From contig JAFQOY010000245.1 of assembly GCA_017412025.1 (NCBI GenBank), positions 1-6,328 on the forward strand: 6,328 bases of DNA, given 5' to 3'. The DNA comes from Clostridia bacterium (GTDB lineage Bacteria; Bacillota_A; Clostridia; Christensenellales; Aristaeellaceae). Each line of letters opens with the position of its first letter. The stretch's first letter is position 1. Below, one piece after another: positions 1 to 5,722 of the stretch. Made by a program: the position numbers and the translations under genes. The notes beneath the pieces were generated by a model. It searched no databases and was not told the DNA's origin. It worked only from the letters and a program-made list of their open reading frames with translations.

Positions 1-1
1 T

Positions 2-433
2 CTGGATATGGGCATCGTCATCAACGACAAGAAGATTGAGCAGCTGGTTCAGGACAACGTCAAGAAGATGAGCATCAAGTGCCCGTCCTCCAAGACGCAG
101 ATTCAGTCCCTCTCCGGTGGCAACATGCAGAAGGTGCTCATCGGCCGCTGGCTGGCAAATAACCCGGACGTGCTCATCCTTGACGAGCCGACCCGCGGTA
201 TCGACGTCGGCGCGAAGTACGAGATCTACTGCATCATCGAGGAACTGGCGCGTGCCGGCAAGAGCATCATCATGATTTCCTCCGAAATGGCGGAGATCAT
301 CGGCATGAGCGACCGCGTGATGGTTATGTGCGACGGCCGCATCACCGGCTTTATCGATGGCAAGGAAGCGAACCAGGAAAACATCATGCATCTGGCGACG
401 CAGTTTGAAACCGCGCCCTCTGCTGCGGTCTGA
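2..433 (+). CDS. mglA: Sugar ABC importer ATP-binding protein, MglA-like, C-terminal part (5' truncated by window edge)
   Basis: This is the C-terminal portion (about 143 residues) of the ATPase subunit of a carbohydrate ABC importer of the MglA/RbsA type. Such ATPases carry two nucleotide-binding domains on one chain and energise sugar uptake from the cytoplasmic face. The reading frame is open at the left edge, so the start lies outside the window. The visible part is the second domain. It has the ABC signature LSGGNMQKV, then the Walker B and D-loop stretch VLILDEPTRGIDVGAK. The switch region reads IIMISSEM, with Ser-Ser-Glu where most ABC ATPases have the switch His, as is usual for the second domain of this family. 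The stop is 33 bases before the mglC start, so the two are almost certainly co-transcribed. The galactose assignment rests mainly on the MglC-like partner; ribose or another sugar is possible. Confidence 0.9.
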   Translation: MDMGIVINDKKIEQLVQDNVKKMSIKCPSSKTQIQSLSGGNMQKVLIGRWLANNPDVLILDEPTRGIDVGAKYEIYCIIEELARAGKSIIMISSEMAEIIGMSDRVMVMCDGRITGFIDGKEANQENIMHLATQFETAPSAAV

Positions 434-466
434 TGACCGATACCCGATGTAAAGGAGATAAACCGT

Positions 467-1465
467 ATGGGTAAGAAACTGAATGTGAAAACCATTACCA
501 AGTGGCTTTCCGATAACGCGATTATTGTCATGATCGTGCTGGCTGCTATCTTTACCAGCACACAGAACAAGAACTTCTATTCCATCAACAACATCCGCAA
601 CCTGCTCTCCAACACCGCCGTGCGCTTCATCATCGCCTGCGGCGTGTCCGGCTGTCTGATCACCAAGGGTACCGACCTGTCCGCCGGCCGTGCGGTTGGT
701 CTGGCTGCTTGCCTTTCCGGTATTCTGATGCAGAAGGCCAGCTACGGCGATAAGTTCTATCCGAATCTGCCGGAGCTGCCGATGATTCTGGTGCTCGTGG
801 GCGTTATGGCGCTGTGCGGCCTGCTCGGCGCGGTCAATGGCTCCGTTATCTCCGTGCTCAAGGTTCCGCCGTTCATCGCGACCCTTGGTATGCAGCAGCT
901 GGTCTACGGCGCCTGTCTGATCTACACCGGCGCGATTCCGATTGGCGGCCTGCGCAATGACTATACCGGTCTTGCGACCGGATATATCGGCACCCGCATG
1001 CTCTCCAACCTGACGGTGATCGCGATTGTCGTCGGCCTGATCATGTGGTTCCTGTACAACAAGACCCGCTACGGCAAGTATATGTACGCGATCGGCGGCA
1101 ACGAGAATGCGGCCGAGGTTGCGGGCATCAACGTCACCAGGAGCAAGATCCTCATCTACATGATGGCGGGTCTGCTTTACGGCCTGACCGGCTTCCTGGT
1201 CTGCGCGAAGTCCGGCGGCTGCTCCGTCAACACCGGCATGGGCTGGGAGCTTGAAGCCATTGCGGGCTGTACCATCGGCGGCGTCTCCGTCAACGGCGGC
1301 GTTGGTAAGATCACCGGCATCCTCGTCGGCGTTCTGGTGTTCGAAGTGCTGAAGATCGTCCTGCAGTTCCTGGGCGTCGAGTCTTCCTACACCTACATTG
1401 CGCAGGGTCTGGTTATCATCATCGCGGTTGCGCTTGACCTGCGTAAGTATCTGGCCAAGAAGTAA
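467..1465 (+). CDS. mglC: Galactose/methyl-galactoside-type ABC transporter permease MglC
   Basis: This is the integral membrane permease of a sugar ABC importer. It forms the transmembrane pathway that works with the MglA-like ATPase encoded just upstream and a periplasmic-type sugar-binding protein not seen here. It is 332 residues long, close to the roughly 336 of E. coli MglC. Family landmarks are visible: a first hydrophobic helix near residues 17-31, the conserved block TKGTDLSAGRAVGLAA (about 66-81), NGSVISVLKVPPFIATLG (about 125-142), the cytoplasmic loop NKTRYGKYMYAIGGNENAAEVAGI (about 198-221, split here only for reference), and GCTIGGVSVNGGVGK further on. The C-terminus VALDLRKYLAKK matches the E. 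coli ending in style. The AAAGGAG ribosome site at 451-456 lies about ten bases before the ATG. A strong terminator follows 15 bases after the stop, making this the last gene of the classic operon. The exact sugar is inferred from family resemblance. Confidence 0.9.
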   Translation: MGKKLNVKTITKWLSDNAIIVMIVLAAIFTSTQNKNFYSINNIRNLLSNTAVRFIIACGVSGCLITKGTDLSAGRAVGLAACLSGILMQKASYGDKFYPNLPELPMILVLVGVMALCGLLGAVNGSVISVLKVPPFIATLGMQQLVYGACLIYTGAIPIGGLRNDYTGLATGYIGTRMLSNLTVIAIVVGLIMWFLYNKTRYGKYMYAIGGNENAAEVAGINVTRSKILIYMMAGLLYGLTGFLVCAKSGGCSVNTGMGWELEAIAGCTIGGVSVNGGVGKITGILVGVLVFEVLKIVLQFLGVESSYTYIAQGLVIIIAVALDLRKYLAKK

Positions 1466-1480
1466 TCCTGCTTCCCTCTG

Positions 1481-1513
1481 CCCGCCGTGCGGCCTTGCCG
1501 TGCGGCGGGTTTT
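1481..1513 (+). terminator. Intrinsic terminator of the mgl operon
   Basis: A 13-base-pair stem (1481-1493 with 1497-1509) closes over a three-base CTT loop. All 13 positions pair if two G-U wobbles are allowed, and the stem is nearly all G-C. It is followed immediately by TTTT at 1510-1513. The position, 15 bases after the mglC stop, fits an operon terminator. Confidence 0.88.
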
Positions 1514-1527
1514 CCGATAGAGGAAAT

Positions 1528-1761
1528 ATGTGTTTAAAACTGAATCCGGAGGATATGACAGTGGCTGTACTGGAAAAAAAGCCCGGCAAAAAGGAGATCG
1601 ACGAGGAAATGGTCGACCGGATTGTCGAGGAAACGAAAAATCAGAAGAATTTCAAAGAGAGAATGTACGATAAGGTGACGATGCCCGTGTGGGCGCTGGA
1701 TATCCTGATTGCTGCGCTGTTTGTGGCGCTCGGCGCGGTGATGATCTTCGGACGCGGATAA
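1528..1761 (+). CDS. Small single-pass membrane protein, function unknown
   Basis: I do not recognise a family for this small protein. From the ATG at 1528 it has 77 residues. The N-terminal two thirds is highly charged and probably helical, with many Lys and Glu (for example KKEIDEEMVDRIVEETKNQ). It ends in one hydrophobic segment, about 22 residues from MPVWALDILIAALF onward, with a short GRG tail. That suggests a cytoplasmic or scaffold-like head anchored by a C-terminal membrane helix. The start is uncertain. The ATG at 1528 has AGAGGA only three bases ahead, the ATG at 1555 has GGAGG only two bases ahead, and the GTG at 1561 sits eight bases behind GGAGG (1548-1552), the best spacing, giving 66 residues. 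The gene begins 14 bases after the mgl terminator T-run with no room for its own promoter between them. It may depend on read-through or a promoter inside mglC. It could be an accessory of the transporter, but nothing in the sequence shows that. Confidence 0.65.
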   Translation: MCLKLNPEDMTVAVLEKKPGKKEIDEEMVDRIVEETKNQKNFKERMYDKVTMPVWALDILIAALFVALGAVMIFGRG

Positions 1762-1808
1762 GCAATCAGAAGGGCATTCTGTTCAGCAATCGCTTTTTAA
1801 ATCAAAAG

Positions 1809-1870
1809 TGAAAATAATTCTCAAAATTAATAAAAAACCTGTTGACAAATGAGAATGATTATCGTATAAT
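1809..1870 (+). promoter_or_regulatory. Promoter of the rubrerythrin-rubredoxin operon with two Fur/PerR-type boxes
   Basis: A perfect sigma-A promoter is present: TTGACA (1842-1847), a 17-base spacer, and TATAAT (1865-1870). Box A, TGAAAATAATTCTCA (1809-1823), is a near-palindrome that matches 13 of 15 positions of the Bacillus Fur-family consensus TGATAATNATTATCA and ends 18 bases before the -35. Box B, TGAGAATGATTATCG (1850-1864), also matches 13 of 15 and fills the promoter spacer up to the -10. A bound repressor at box B would block RNA polymerase. The transcript would start near 1877, leaving a leader of about 100 bases. Confidence 0.88.
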
Positions 1871-1978
1871 GCAGACATAAGGAACGGGGACGAAAGAGAG
1901 TACCGGGCAGTGTCAGTCCCGGAAGAATAAATAAGCAGTCTCCATGAATAACAGAAACAACAGGGAGGAAATAGAAGT

Positions 1979-2524
1979 ATGAAGAAGTTTGTGTGTCCGG
2001 TCTGCGGTTATGTGCATGAGGGAGATACCCCGCCGGAGAAGTGCCCGCTGTGCAAGGTGCCGGGTGAGAAGTTCAAGGAGATGACTGGCGAGAAGACCTG
2101 GGCCGCCGAGCATGTGATCGGCGTTGCGAAGGACGCGCCGGAAGAGATCAAGCGCGGCCTGCGTGAGAATTTTGAGGGCGAGTGCTCCGAGGTGGGCATG
2201 TATCTGGCGATGGCGCGCGTGGCGCATCGCGAGGGCTATCCGGAGATCGGCCTGTACTGGGAGAAGGCGGCGTATGAAGAGGCCGAGCATGCGGCGAAGT
2301 TTGCGGAGCTGCTGGGCGAGGTCGTGACCAACTCCACCAAGAAGAACCTTGAGATGCGCGTAGACGCCGAGAACGGCGCGACTGCCGGCAAGTTTGAGCT
2401 GGCGAAGATGGCGAAGGAGCTGAACCTTGACGCGATCCACGACACCGTGCACGAGATGGCCCGCGACGAGGCGCGCCACGGCAAGGCGTTTGAAGGTCTG
2501 CTGAAGCGCTACTTCGGCAAGTAA
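1979..2524 (+). CDS. rbr: Reverse rubrerythrin (N-terminal rubredoxin domain plus diiron ferritin-like domain)
   Basis: This is a cytoplasmic non-haem iron peroxidase that reduces hydrogen peroxide, and in clostridia contributes to oxygen detoxification, using electrons passed through rubredoxin. At 181 residues it matches the length of the clostridial reverse rubrerythrins, in which the rubredoxin domain comes first rather than last. Residues 6-25 show the FeS4 site CPVCGY...CPLC (Cys 6, 9, 22, 25). The four-helix ferritin-like part follows from about residue 50. Likely diiron ligands are Glu68 or Glu71 in helix A, Glu101 and His104 (EAEH), Glu131, and Glu164 and His167 (DEARH). The start is fixed by AGGGAGG at 1962-1968 ahead of the ATG. 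It shares a transcript with the rubredoxin gene 67 bases downstream, its probable electron donor. The promoter carries two Fur/PerR-type boxes, so induction by peroxide or oxygen is the likely control. Confidence 0.94.
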   Translation: MKKFVCPVCGYVHEGDTPPEKCPLCKVPGEKFKEMTGEKTWAAEHVIGVAKDAPEEIKRGLRENFEGECSEVGMYLAMARVAHREGYPEIGLYWEKAAYEEAEHAAKFAELLGEVVTNSTKKNLEMRVDAENGATAGKFELAKMAKELNLDAIHDTVHEMARDEARHGKAFEGLLKRYFGK

Positions 2525-2531
2525 TCCCTGA

Positions 2532-2544
2532 ACCGGTTTCCGGT
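2532..2544 (+). other. Small intergenic stem-loop between rubrerythrin and rubredoxin
   Basis: A perfect dyad, ACCGG-TTT-CCGGT, lies eight bases after the rubrerythrin stop. No T-run follows it, so it is unlikely to terminate. It could protect the 3' end of the upstream message or mark a processing point, but with only five base pairs this is weak. Confidence 0.35.
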
Positions 2545-2591
2545 CGGCAGCAAGAAACATAAACAGAACAAGAAAAAAGGAGAATAAAACA

Positions 2592-2750
2592 ATGAAGAAT
2601 TATGAATGCGTATGCAGCTACATCTATGACCCGGCTATCGGCGATCCGGATGGCGGCATTGCCCCGGGCACGGCGTTTGAGGATATCCCGGAGGATTGGG
2701 TTTGCCCGGTCTGCGGTCTTGGCAAGGACGCCTTCACTGTCGTAGAATAA
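2592..2750 (+). CDS. rd: Rubredoxin with a C-x-C first cysteine pair
   Basis: This is a small FeS4 electron carrier of 52 residues, the usual rubredoxin length, and probably the redox partner of the rubrerythrin encoded just upstream. The protein begins [20 protein letters not shown] and continues with the family hallmarks [16 protein letters not shown] and [11 protein letters not shown]. The second cysteine pair (Cys38, Cys41) is normal. The first pair is Cys6 and Cys8, a C-x-C followed by Ser-Tyr, where canonical rubredoxins have C-x-x-C-G-Y. The change equals a one-codon in-frame deletion plus Gly to Ser. The start is set by AAAGGAG (2576-2582) nine bases before the ATG. The gene is followed by a terminator, closing a two-gene operon. 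Despite the altered loop, the identity is clear from length and flanking motifs. Confidence 0.93.
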   Translation: MKNYECVCSYIYDPAIGDPDGGIAPGTAFEDIPEDWVCPVCGLGKDAFTVVE

Positions 2751-2777
2751 ACCTGAAGACAACTGAACAGCTTAACA

Positions 2778-2810
2778 GCCGGTTTCCAATGGCGGGAACC
2801 GGCATTTTTC
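2778..2810 (+). terminator. Intrinsic terminator of the rubrerythrin-rubredoxin operon
   Basis: A ten-pair stem with one G-U wobble (2778-2787 with 2794-2803) over a six-base loop is followed by ATTTTTC. It lies 27 bases after the rubredoxin stop on the same strand. Confidence 0.85.
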
Positions 2811-2824
2811 ATTTTGATCATTCG

Positions 2825-2853
2825 AAAAAATCCCCCCGCATTGCTGCGGGGGG
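2825..2853 (-). terminator. Intrinsic terminator of the flavoprotein gene
   Basis: Read on the minus strand, the perfect nine-pair stem CCCCCCGCA / TGCGGGGGG (2832-2840 with 2845-2853, loop of four) is followed by ATTTTTT. It lies 21 bases beyond the flavoprotein stop. With the plus-strand terminator only some 15 bases away, the two convergent transcription units are separated back to back. Confidence 0.87.
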
Positions 2854-2874
2854 AAGAAGGAAAAGCGATTGCAA

Positions 2875-4584
2875 TTACTTGCCGGCAGCGGCGTTGGTGC
2901 CCGCGATACGGCCGGTGGTGAAGCACATCTGGATGGAGGTGCCGGAAGCCGGATACTCCTTGTAGAAGAAGTCGCCGTTCGCACAGGCGCCCGCAGCATA
3001 CAGACCCGGGATCACGGTACCGTCAGCCTTGAGGACGTGCATATCCAGATCGATCTTGACGCCGCCCATGCTGCCGATGGTCGCCGGACGGACGCGGACA
3101 GCGTAGTACGGACCGTCGCCGACGCCGGTCATCGCGGCAGCGGCCTTGCCGAAGTCTGCGTCATCCTGTCCCTTGAGCTCGTTGTAGCGCGCGACAGTTG
3201 CCATGAAGGTATCCTTGTCCACATGGGTGACAGCTGCCAGCTCCTCGAGGGTCGGCGCGGTGAAGGCATAGCCTTCCTCAAAGAGATTGCCGAACATTTC
3301 GGCCGTGCCCTGCGTGCCGTCGAAGATCAGGTAGGCGTGATGCTGCTTGGAGAGTTCGGTGTGGATGATCGGATAGTCGGTGGACTCGTTGACGAAGCGC
3401 GCGCCCTTCTCGTTGACCATCAGATACGGCATCCAGACGAGGCCGTTTACCGGATCGGCAAAGGAGGTCGGGAGGATGCCGCGCAGGCCGATGACGCCGC
3501 CCTTGAAGACGGTATCCGCGCCCACGGCCATCGCCATATCGATGGCATCGCCGGTATTGCCGGCGCTGGCATAGAAGAACTCGTCGGCGTATTCCGGAGC
3601 GTACTTGCGCATCTTCTCCTGGCTGCCGTCGAAACCGCCGGTAGCGAGCACGACGCTCTTGGCGTTGATGGTGACCTTGTGGCCGTCGGCAGCGACAGCC
3701 TCGACGCCCACGACGGCGCCGGTCTCGTCGGTGATCAGGGACTGAGCGGCGGTTTCAAGGCGGATATCGACGCCCTTGTTCTTGATGGTTTCGGTCATCG
3801 GAAGGATGAAGCCGGAACCGTCGGCGCCGGCGCTGAGCATACGCGGAACCGGGCTGATGCCGGAGGTGGACAGGCCGCCAAGCGCAACGCCGCCTTCCTG
3901 CAGCCATTCGATGGTCTCGTTGGACTTCTGGGCAACGAGCGTCAGGAAGTCGCGGTCAGCATTGCCTTCCGCGCGGGTATACCAGTAGTCGACCAGCGCC
4001 TCAACGCTGTCCTCGACGCCGGCTTCCGCCTGGAAGCTGGTGCCGGTGGCGTAAATGAGGCCGCCGGAGATGAGGGTGTTGCCGCCCATACGGCCCTGCT
4101 TTTCGATCAGCAGAACGGAAGCGCCGGCGTCCTTGGCGTTGGCCGCCGCACCGATACCGGCAGCGCCGCCGCCGACCACGACGACGTCGTAGGTCAGTAC
4201 TTCGTCTTCTGCGACGGAAGCAGCTGCATCCGCGGACTGCATGGCGGCAAGATCGCTGCCCGCCTGGGAGACGCAGTCAGCCACGGCAGCAATGATCGCA
4301 TTGCTGGTGAAGGTCGCGCCGGAGGCAACGTCAACCGCAACGCTCTGGCTGGCGATGATGGAGGAGGGAATCTTTTCGATCGCGGCGTCGCAGATGCCGG
4401 CGGTCTCGCTGTGGCTGCCGACGGTGATGTCGGTGATGGCATTCTCGTCAAAGGTGACGGTTACCTCGACCGGACCCATCAGGCCGTCTCCGGAGGCGGT
4501 GTAGCTGCCGGGCGCGTAGGCCAGCGCAGAGGCCGCCATGCACAGCATGGACAGACAGAGGAGGAGACTGAGCAGTTTCTTCAT
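2875..4584 (-). CDS. Secreted FMN-binding-domain flavoprotein reductase, fumarate-reductase-like family, substrate unknown
   Basis: This 569-residue protein looks like an exported flavin reductase that passes electrons from a covalently held FMN to an FAD active site outside the cytoplasm. Residues 1-22 form a Sec signal peptide (MKKLL, hydrophobic core, ASALA before the likely cut); there is no good lipobox. Residues about 25-108 are an FMN-binding domain with DVASGAT (85-91), matching the Dxx(S/T)GAT site at which ApbE-type enzymes attach FMN to Thr. From about 132 comes an FAD-binding domain with VVVGGGAAGIGAA (about 135-147), Glu161, GGNTLISGG and a C-terminal GLYAAGACANGDFF. Fumarate-reductase signature residues are missing: HHTMGG is GSMGG (504-508), the Arg after RFVNE is absent, and NRLGG is replaced by EYPASG. 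Another organic acceptor is therefore likely. The ATG at 4584 is chosen because AAAGGGG precedes it and the signal peptide starts there; upstream in-frame codons cross the promoter. Confidence 0.88.
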   Translation of the reverse strand: MKKLLSLLLCLSMLCMAASALAYAPGSYTASGDGLMGPVEVTVTFDENAITDITVGSHSETAGICDAAIEKIPSSIIASQSVAVDVASGATFTSNAIIAAVADCVSQAGSDLAAMQSADAAASVAEDEVLTYDVVVVGGGAAGIGAAANAKDAGASVLLIEKQGRMGGNTLISGGLIYATGTSFQAEAGVEDSVEALVDYWYTRAEGNADRDFLTLVAQKSNETIEWLQEGGVALGGLSTSGISPVPRMLSAGADGSGFILPMTETIKNKGVDIRLETAAQSLITDETGAVVGVEAVAADGHKVTINAKSVVLATGGFDGSQEKMRKYAPEYADEFFYASAGNTGDAIDMAMAVGADTVFKGGVIGLRGILPTSFADPVNGLVWMPYLMVNEKGARFVNESTDYPIIHTELSKQHHAYLIFDGTQGTAEMFGNLFEEGYAFTAPTLEELAAVTHVDKDTFMATVARYNELKGQDDADFGKAAAAMTGVGDGPYYAVRVRPATIGSMGGVKIDLDMHVLKADGTVIPGLYAAGACANGDFFYKEYPASGTSIQMCFTTGRIAGTNAAAGK

Positions 4585-4602
4585 AAGATAAACCCCTTTC
4601 AA

Positions 4603-4617
4603 TTGTATTGTGTACAA
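4603..4617 (-). promoter_or_regulatory. Operator-like inverted repeat in the flavoprotein leader
   Basis: The perfect dyad TTGTA-N5-TACAA lies just downstream of the predicted transcription start (about +4 to +18) of the flavoprotein gene. Its place and symmetry fit a repressor operator. It does not resemble the Fur/PerR boxes elsewhere in the window. The binding protein cannot be named from the sequence. Confidence 0.45.
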
Positions 4618-4627
4618 CCTAATATGA

Positions 4628-4656
4628 ATTTTAACGCAATATGAATGGAAAGTCAA
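4628..4656 (-). promoter_or_regulatory. Promoter of the flavoprotein gene
   Basis: On the minus strand, TTGACT (4651-4656), a 17-base spacer and TAAAAT (4628-4633) form a good sigma-A promoter. The leader would be about 37 bases long. No Fur/PerR-type box overlaps it. Confidence 0.72.
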
Positions 4657-4790
4657 TAGCTGGAAGACAGTTGATATACATAGCCGGATCATACGGCGTC
4701 TGCAGCCCGGGCAGGCATTTGCCATAACAGAATGGCATCGGCAGACAAATGAATGGCGCTAAAATAACGGAAACCGGCGTTTCTGTTCGG

Positions 4791-4825
4791 AAAATAAAGC
4801 GGGCAGCGCATGATGCGCTGTCCGC
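4791..4825 (-). terminator. Intrinsic terminator of the YczE/YitT-like gene
   Basis: On the minus strand a 12-pair stem with one G-U wobble (4799-4810 with 4814-4825, loop of three) is followed by TTTATTTT. It lies about 37 bases past the stop of the membrane protein gene and separates it from the flavoprotein gene downstream. A second, weaker stem-loop (4766-4774 with 4779-4787, loop CGGC) follows, with ATTTTA behind it, and may back it up. Confidence 0.78.
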
Positions 4826-4861
4826 TGAAAGCATGATGGAAAACGGGCATTTGGTCTGCAG

Positions 4862-5500
4862 TTATTTTCCCTGAAGCATGGGACGGGCGACGGTTCTGTT
4901 GAAGAACTCGATCAGCGGACCCATGAAAAATGCGGTGATGATCGTGCCGACGCCGGCGATGGTGATGATTGCGCCCGGAGCGCCGCCGGAAAGCAGGAAG
5001 AGCAGAACGCCGGAGATGACGCAGACGAGATCTGTCGCGATCCTGCAGTACTGGAAGGGAGCGAGCTTCCACTTGCCGGAAAGGGCGATGGCAACGGCAT
5101 CATAGGTGGATACGCCCAGATCAGCCGTCATATACAGCGCGGAACCAAAGCAGATGATGACGATGCCGACCAGCAGGCAGAGCGCGCGCAGGGGTATGGA
5201 AGGATTGATGATGACCGTCTGCAGGAAGGCGTAGGTGTATTCGGTGATGTATCCCAGCAGAAAGAGGTTGATAAATGTGGCCAGTCCGATCTTGCTGCGG
5301 TCCACAATCAGGCTGAATGTGAGCAGAATCAGGTTGACGATGACGTACAGCGTGCCGAAGGAAATCGGAATCAGCGCGTCAAGGCCGCTCATCAAAGACT
5401 GAAATGGATCGACGCCCAGGGCTGCGATTTTGAAGACGCCGACGCTCACGGCGCAGATGACGACGCCCAGAAGGGACATCAGGATTCGTTTGTTTTTCAT
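4862..5500 (-). CDS. YczE/YitT-like polytopic membrane protein
   Basis: This 212-residue hydrophobic protein has about five to six membrane helices and resembles the YczE/YyaS/YitT group of uncharacterised bacterial membrane proteins. No reaction or transported substrate is established, so none is assigned. The sequence shows an internal duplication. ALGVDPFQSLMSGL (about 27-40), followed by SFGTLYVIVNLILL, is echoed by DLGVSTYDAVAIAL (about 127-140), followed by APFQYCRIATDLVC. Each half then carries a further Gly- and Ile-rich helix, ending GYITEY and GPLIEF. The start ATG is preceded by AGGAGA (5509-5514), nine bases away. The gene has its own promoter and terminator, so it is a single-gene unit. 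It is divergent from the Fur/PerR-type regulator gene, with about 220 bases between them. Control by that regulator is possible but the boxes lie about 65 bases upstream of its -35. Confidence 0.75.
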   Translation of the reverse strand: MKNKRILMSLLGVVICAVSVGVFKIAALGVDPFQSLMSGLDALIPISFGTLYVIVNLILLTFSLIVDRSKIGLATFINLFLLGYITEYTYAFLQTVIINPSIPLRALCLLVGIVIICFGSALYMTADLGVSTYDAVAIALSGKWKLAPFQYCRIATDLVCVISGVLLFLLSGGAPGAIITIAGVGTIITAFFMGPLIEFFNRTVARPMLQGK

Positions 5501-5538
5501 GCGGGTATTCTCCTGTCTATATCTCTATGCGGTGGTAT

Positions 5539-5567
5539 ATTATATCATCAGAAGCCGCTGGTGACAA
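5539..5567 (-). promoter_or_regulatory. Promoter of the YczE/YitT-like gene
   Basis: On the minus strand, TTGTCA (5562-5567), a 17-base spacer and a perfect TATAAT (5539-5544) make a strong sigma-A promoter. The transcript would start near 5532, giving a leader of about 30 bases. Confidence 0.75.
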
Positions 5568-5631
5568 GATAAATAACGATAGGTTTCCTGACGTGGATAT
5601 GGCGGCGTCAATCGTGATACTTGTTCCAATA

Positions 5632-5693
5632 TGAAAATAATTCTCAATTATAGAGGTTTTTGGATTGACAATTGAGAATTGTTGTCGTAAAAT
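5632..5693 (+). promoter_or_regulatory. Autoregulated promoter of the Fur/PerR-family regulator gene
   Basis: TTGACA (5665-5670), a 17-base spacer and TAAAAT (5688-5693) form the promoter. Box A, TGAAAATAATTCTCA (5632-5646), is identical to box A of the rubrerythrin promoter and also ends 18 bases before the -35. Box B, TGAGAATTGTTGTCG (5673-5687), fills the spacer but is weaker (11 of 15 consensus matches). The slightly poorer -10 and box B suggest a low but steady level of repressor under negative feedback. The leader is only about 23 bases. Confidence 0.85.
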
Positions 5694-5708
5694 ATAGAAA
5701 AATACCAG

Positions 5709-5716
5709 AAAGGAGG
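5709..5716 (+). promoter_or_regulatory. Ribosome binding site that fixes the regulator start
   Basis: AAAGGAGG lies six bases before the ATG at 5723. It decides against the longer in-frame reading from a TTG at 5672, because that codon lies inside the promoter spacer and would not be transcribed. Confidence 0.85.
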
Positions 5717-5722
5717 CGCACG

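Noticed and set aside
1767..1798. Stem CAGAA/TTCTG plus a later TTTTT as a terminator for the small membrane protein gene
   Set aside because: The stem has only five pairs and is separated from the T-run by 12 bases. It is too weak to call, although the following promoter region implies that transcription should stop nearby.
1913..2560. A 215-codon minus-strand frame over the rubrerythrin gene
   Set aside because: It is the antisense shadow of rubrerythrin, whose motifs, start signal and operon context are unambiguous. Its own start would fall within the rubrerythrin-rubredoxin gap and it shows no family features.
2869..4644. A 591-codon open frame on the plus strand, antisense to the flavoprotein gene
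   Set aside because: Its translation has no recognisable domain and is rich in Gly, Ala, Asp and Val as expected of a GC-rich antisense frame, while the minus strand encodes a clear signal peptide, FMN-binding and FAD-binding protein with ribosome site, promoter and terminator.
5672..5722. An N-terminal extension of the Fur/PerR-type regulator from a TTG at 5672
   Set aside because: The codon lies between the -35 and -10 of the gene's own promoter, and AAAGGAGG stands six bases before the ATG at 5723. The missing first helix is therefore genuine unless the promoter call is wrong.
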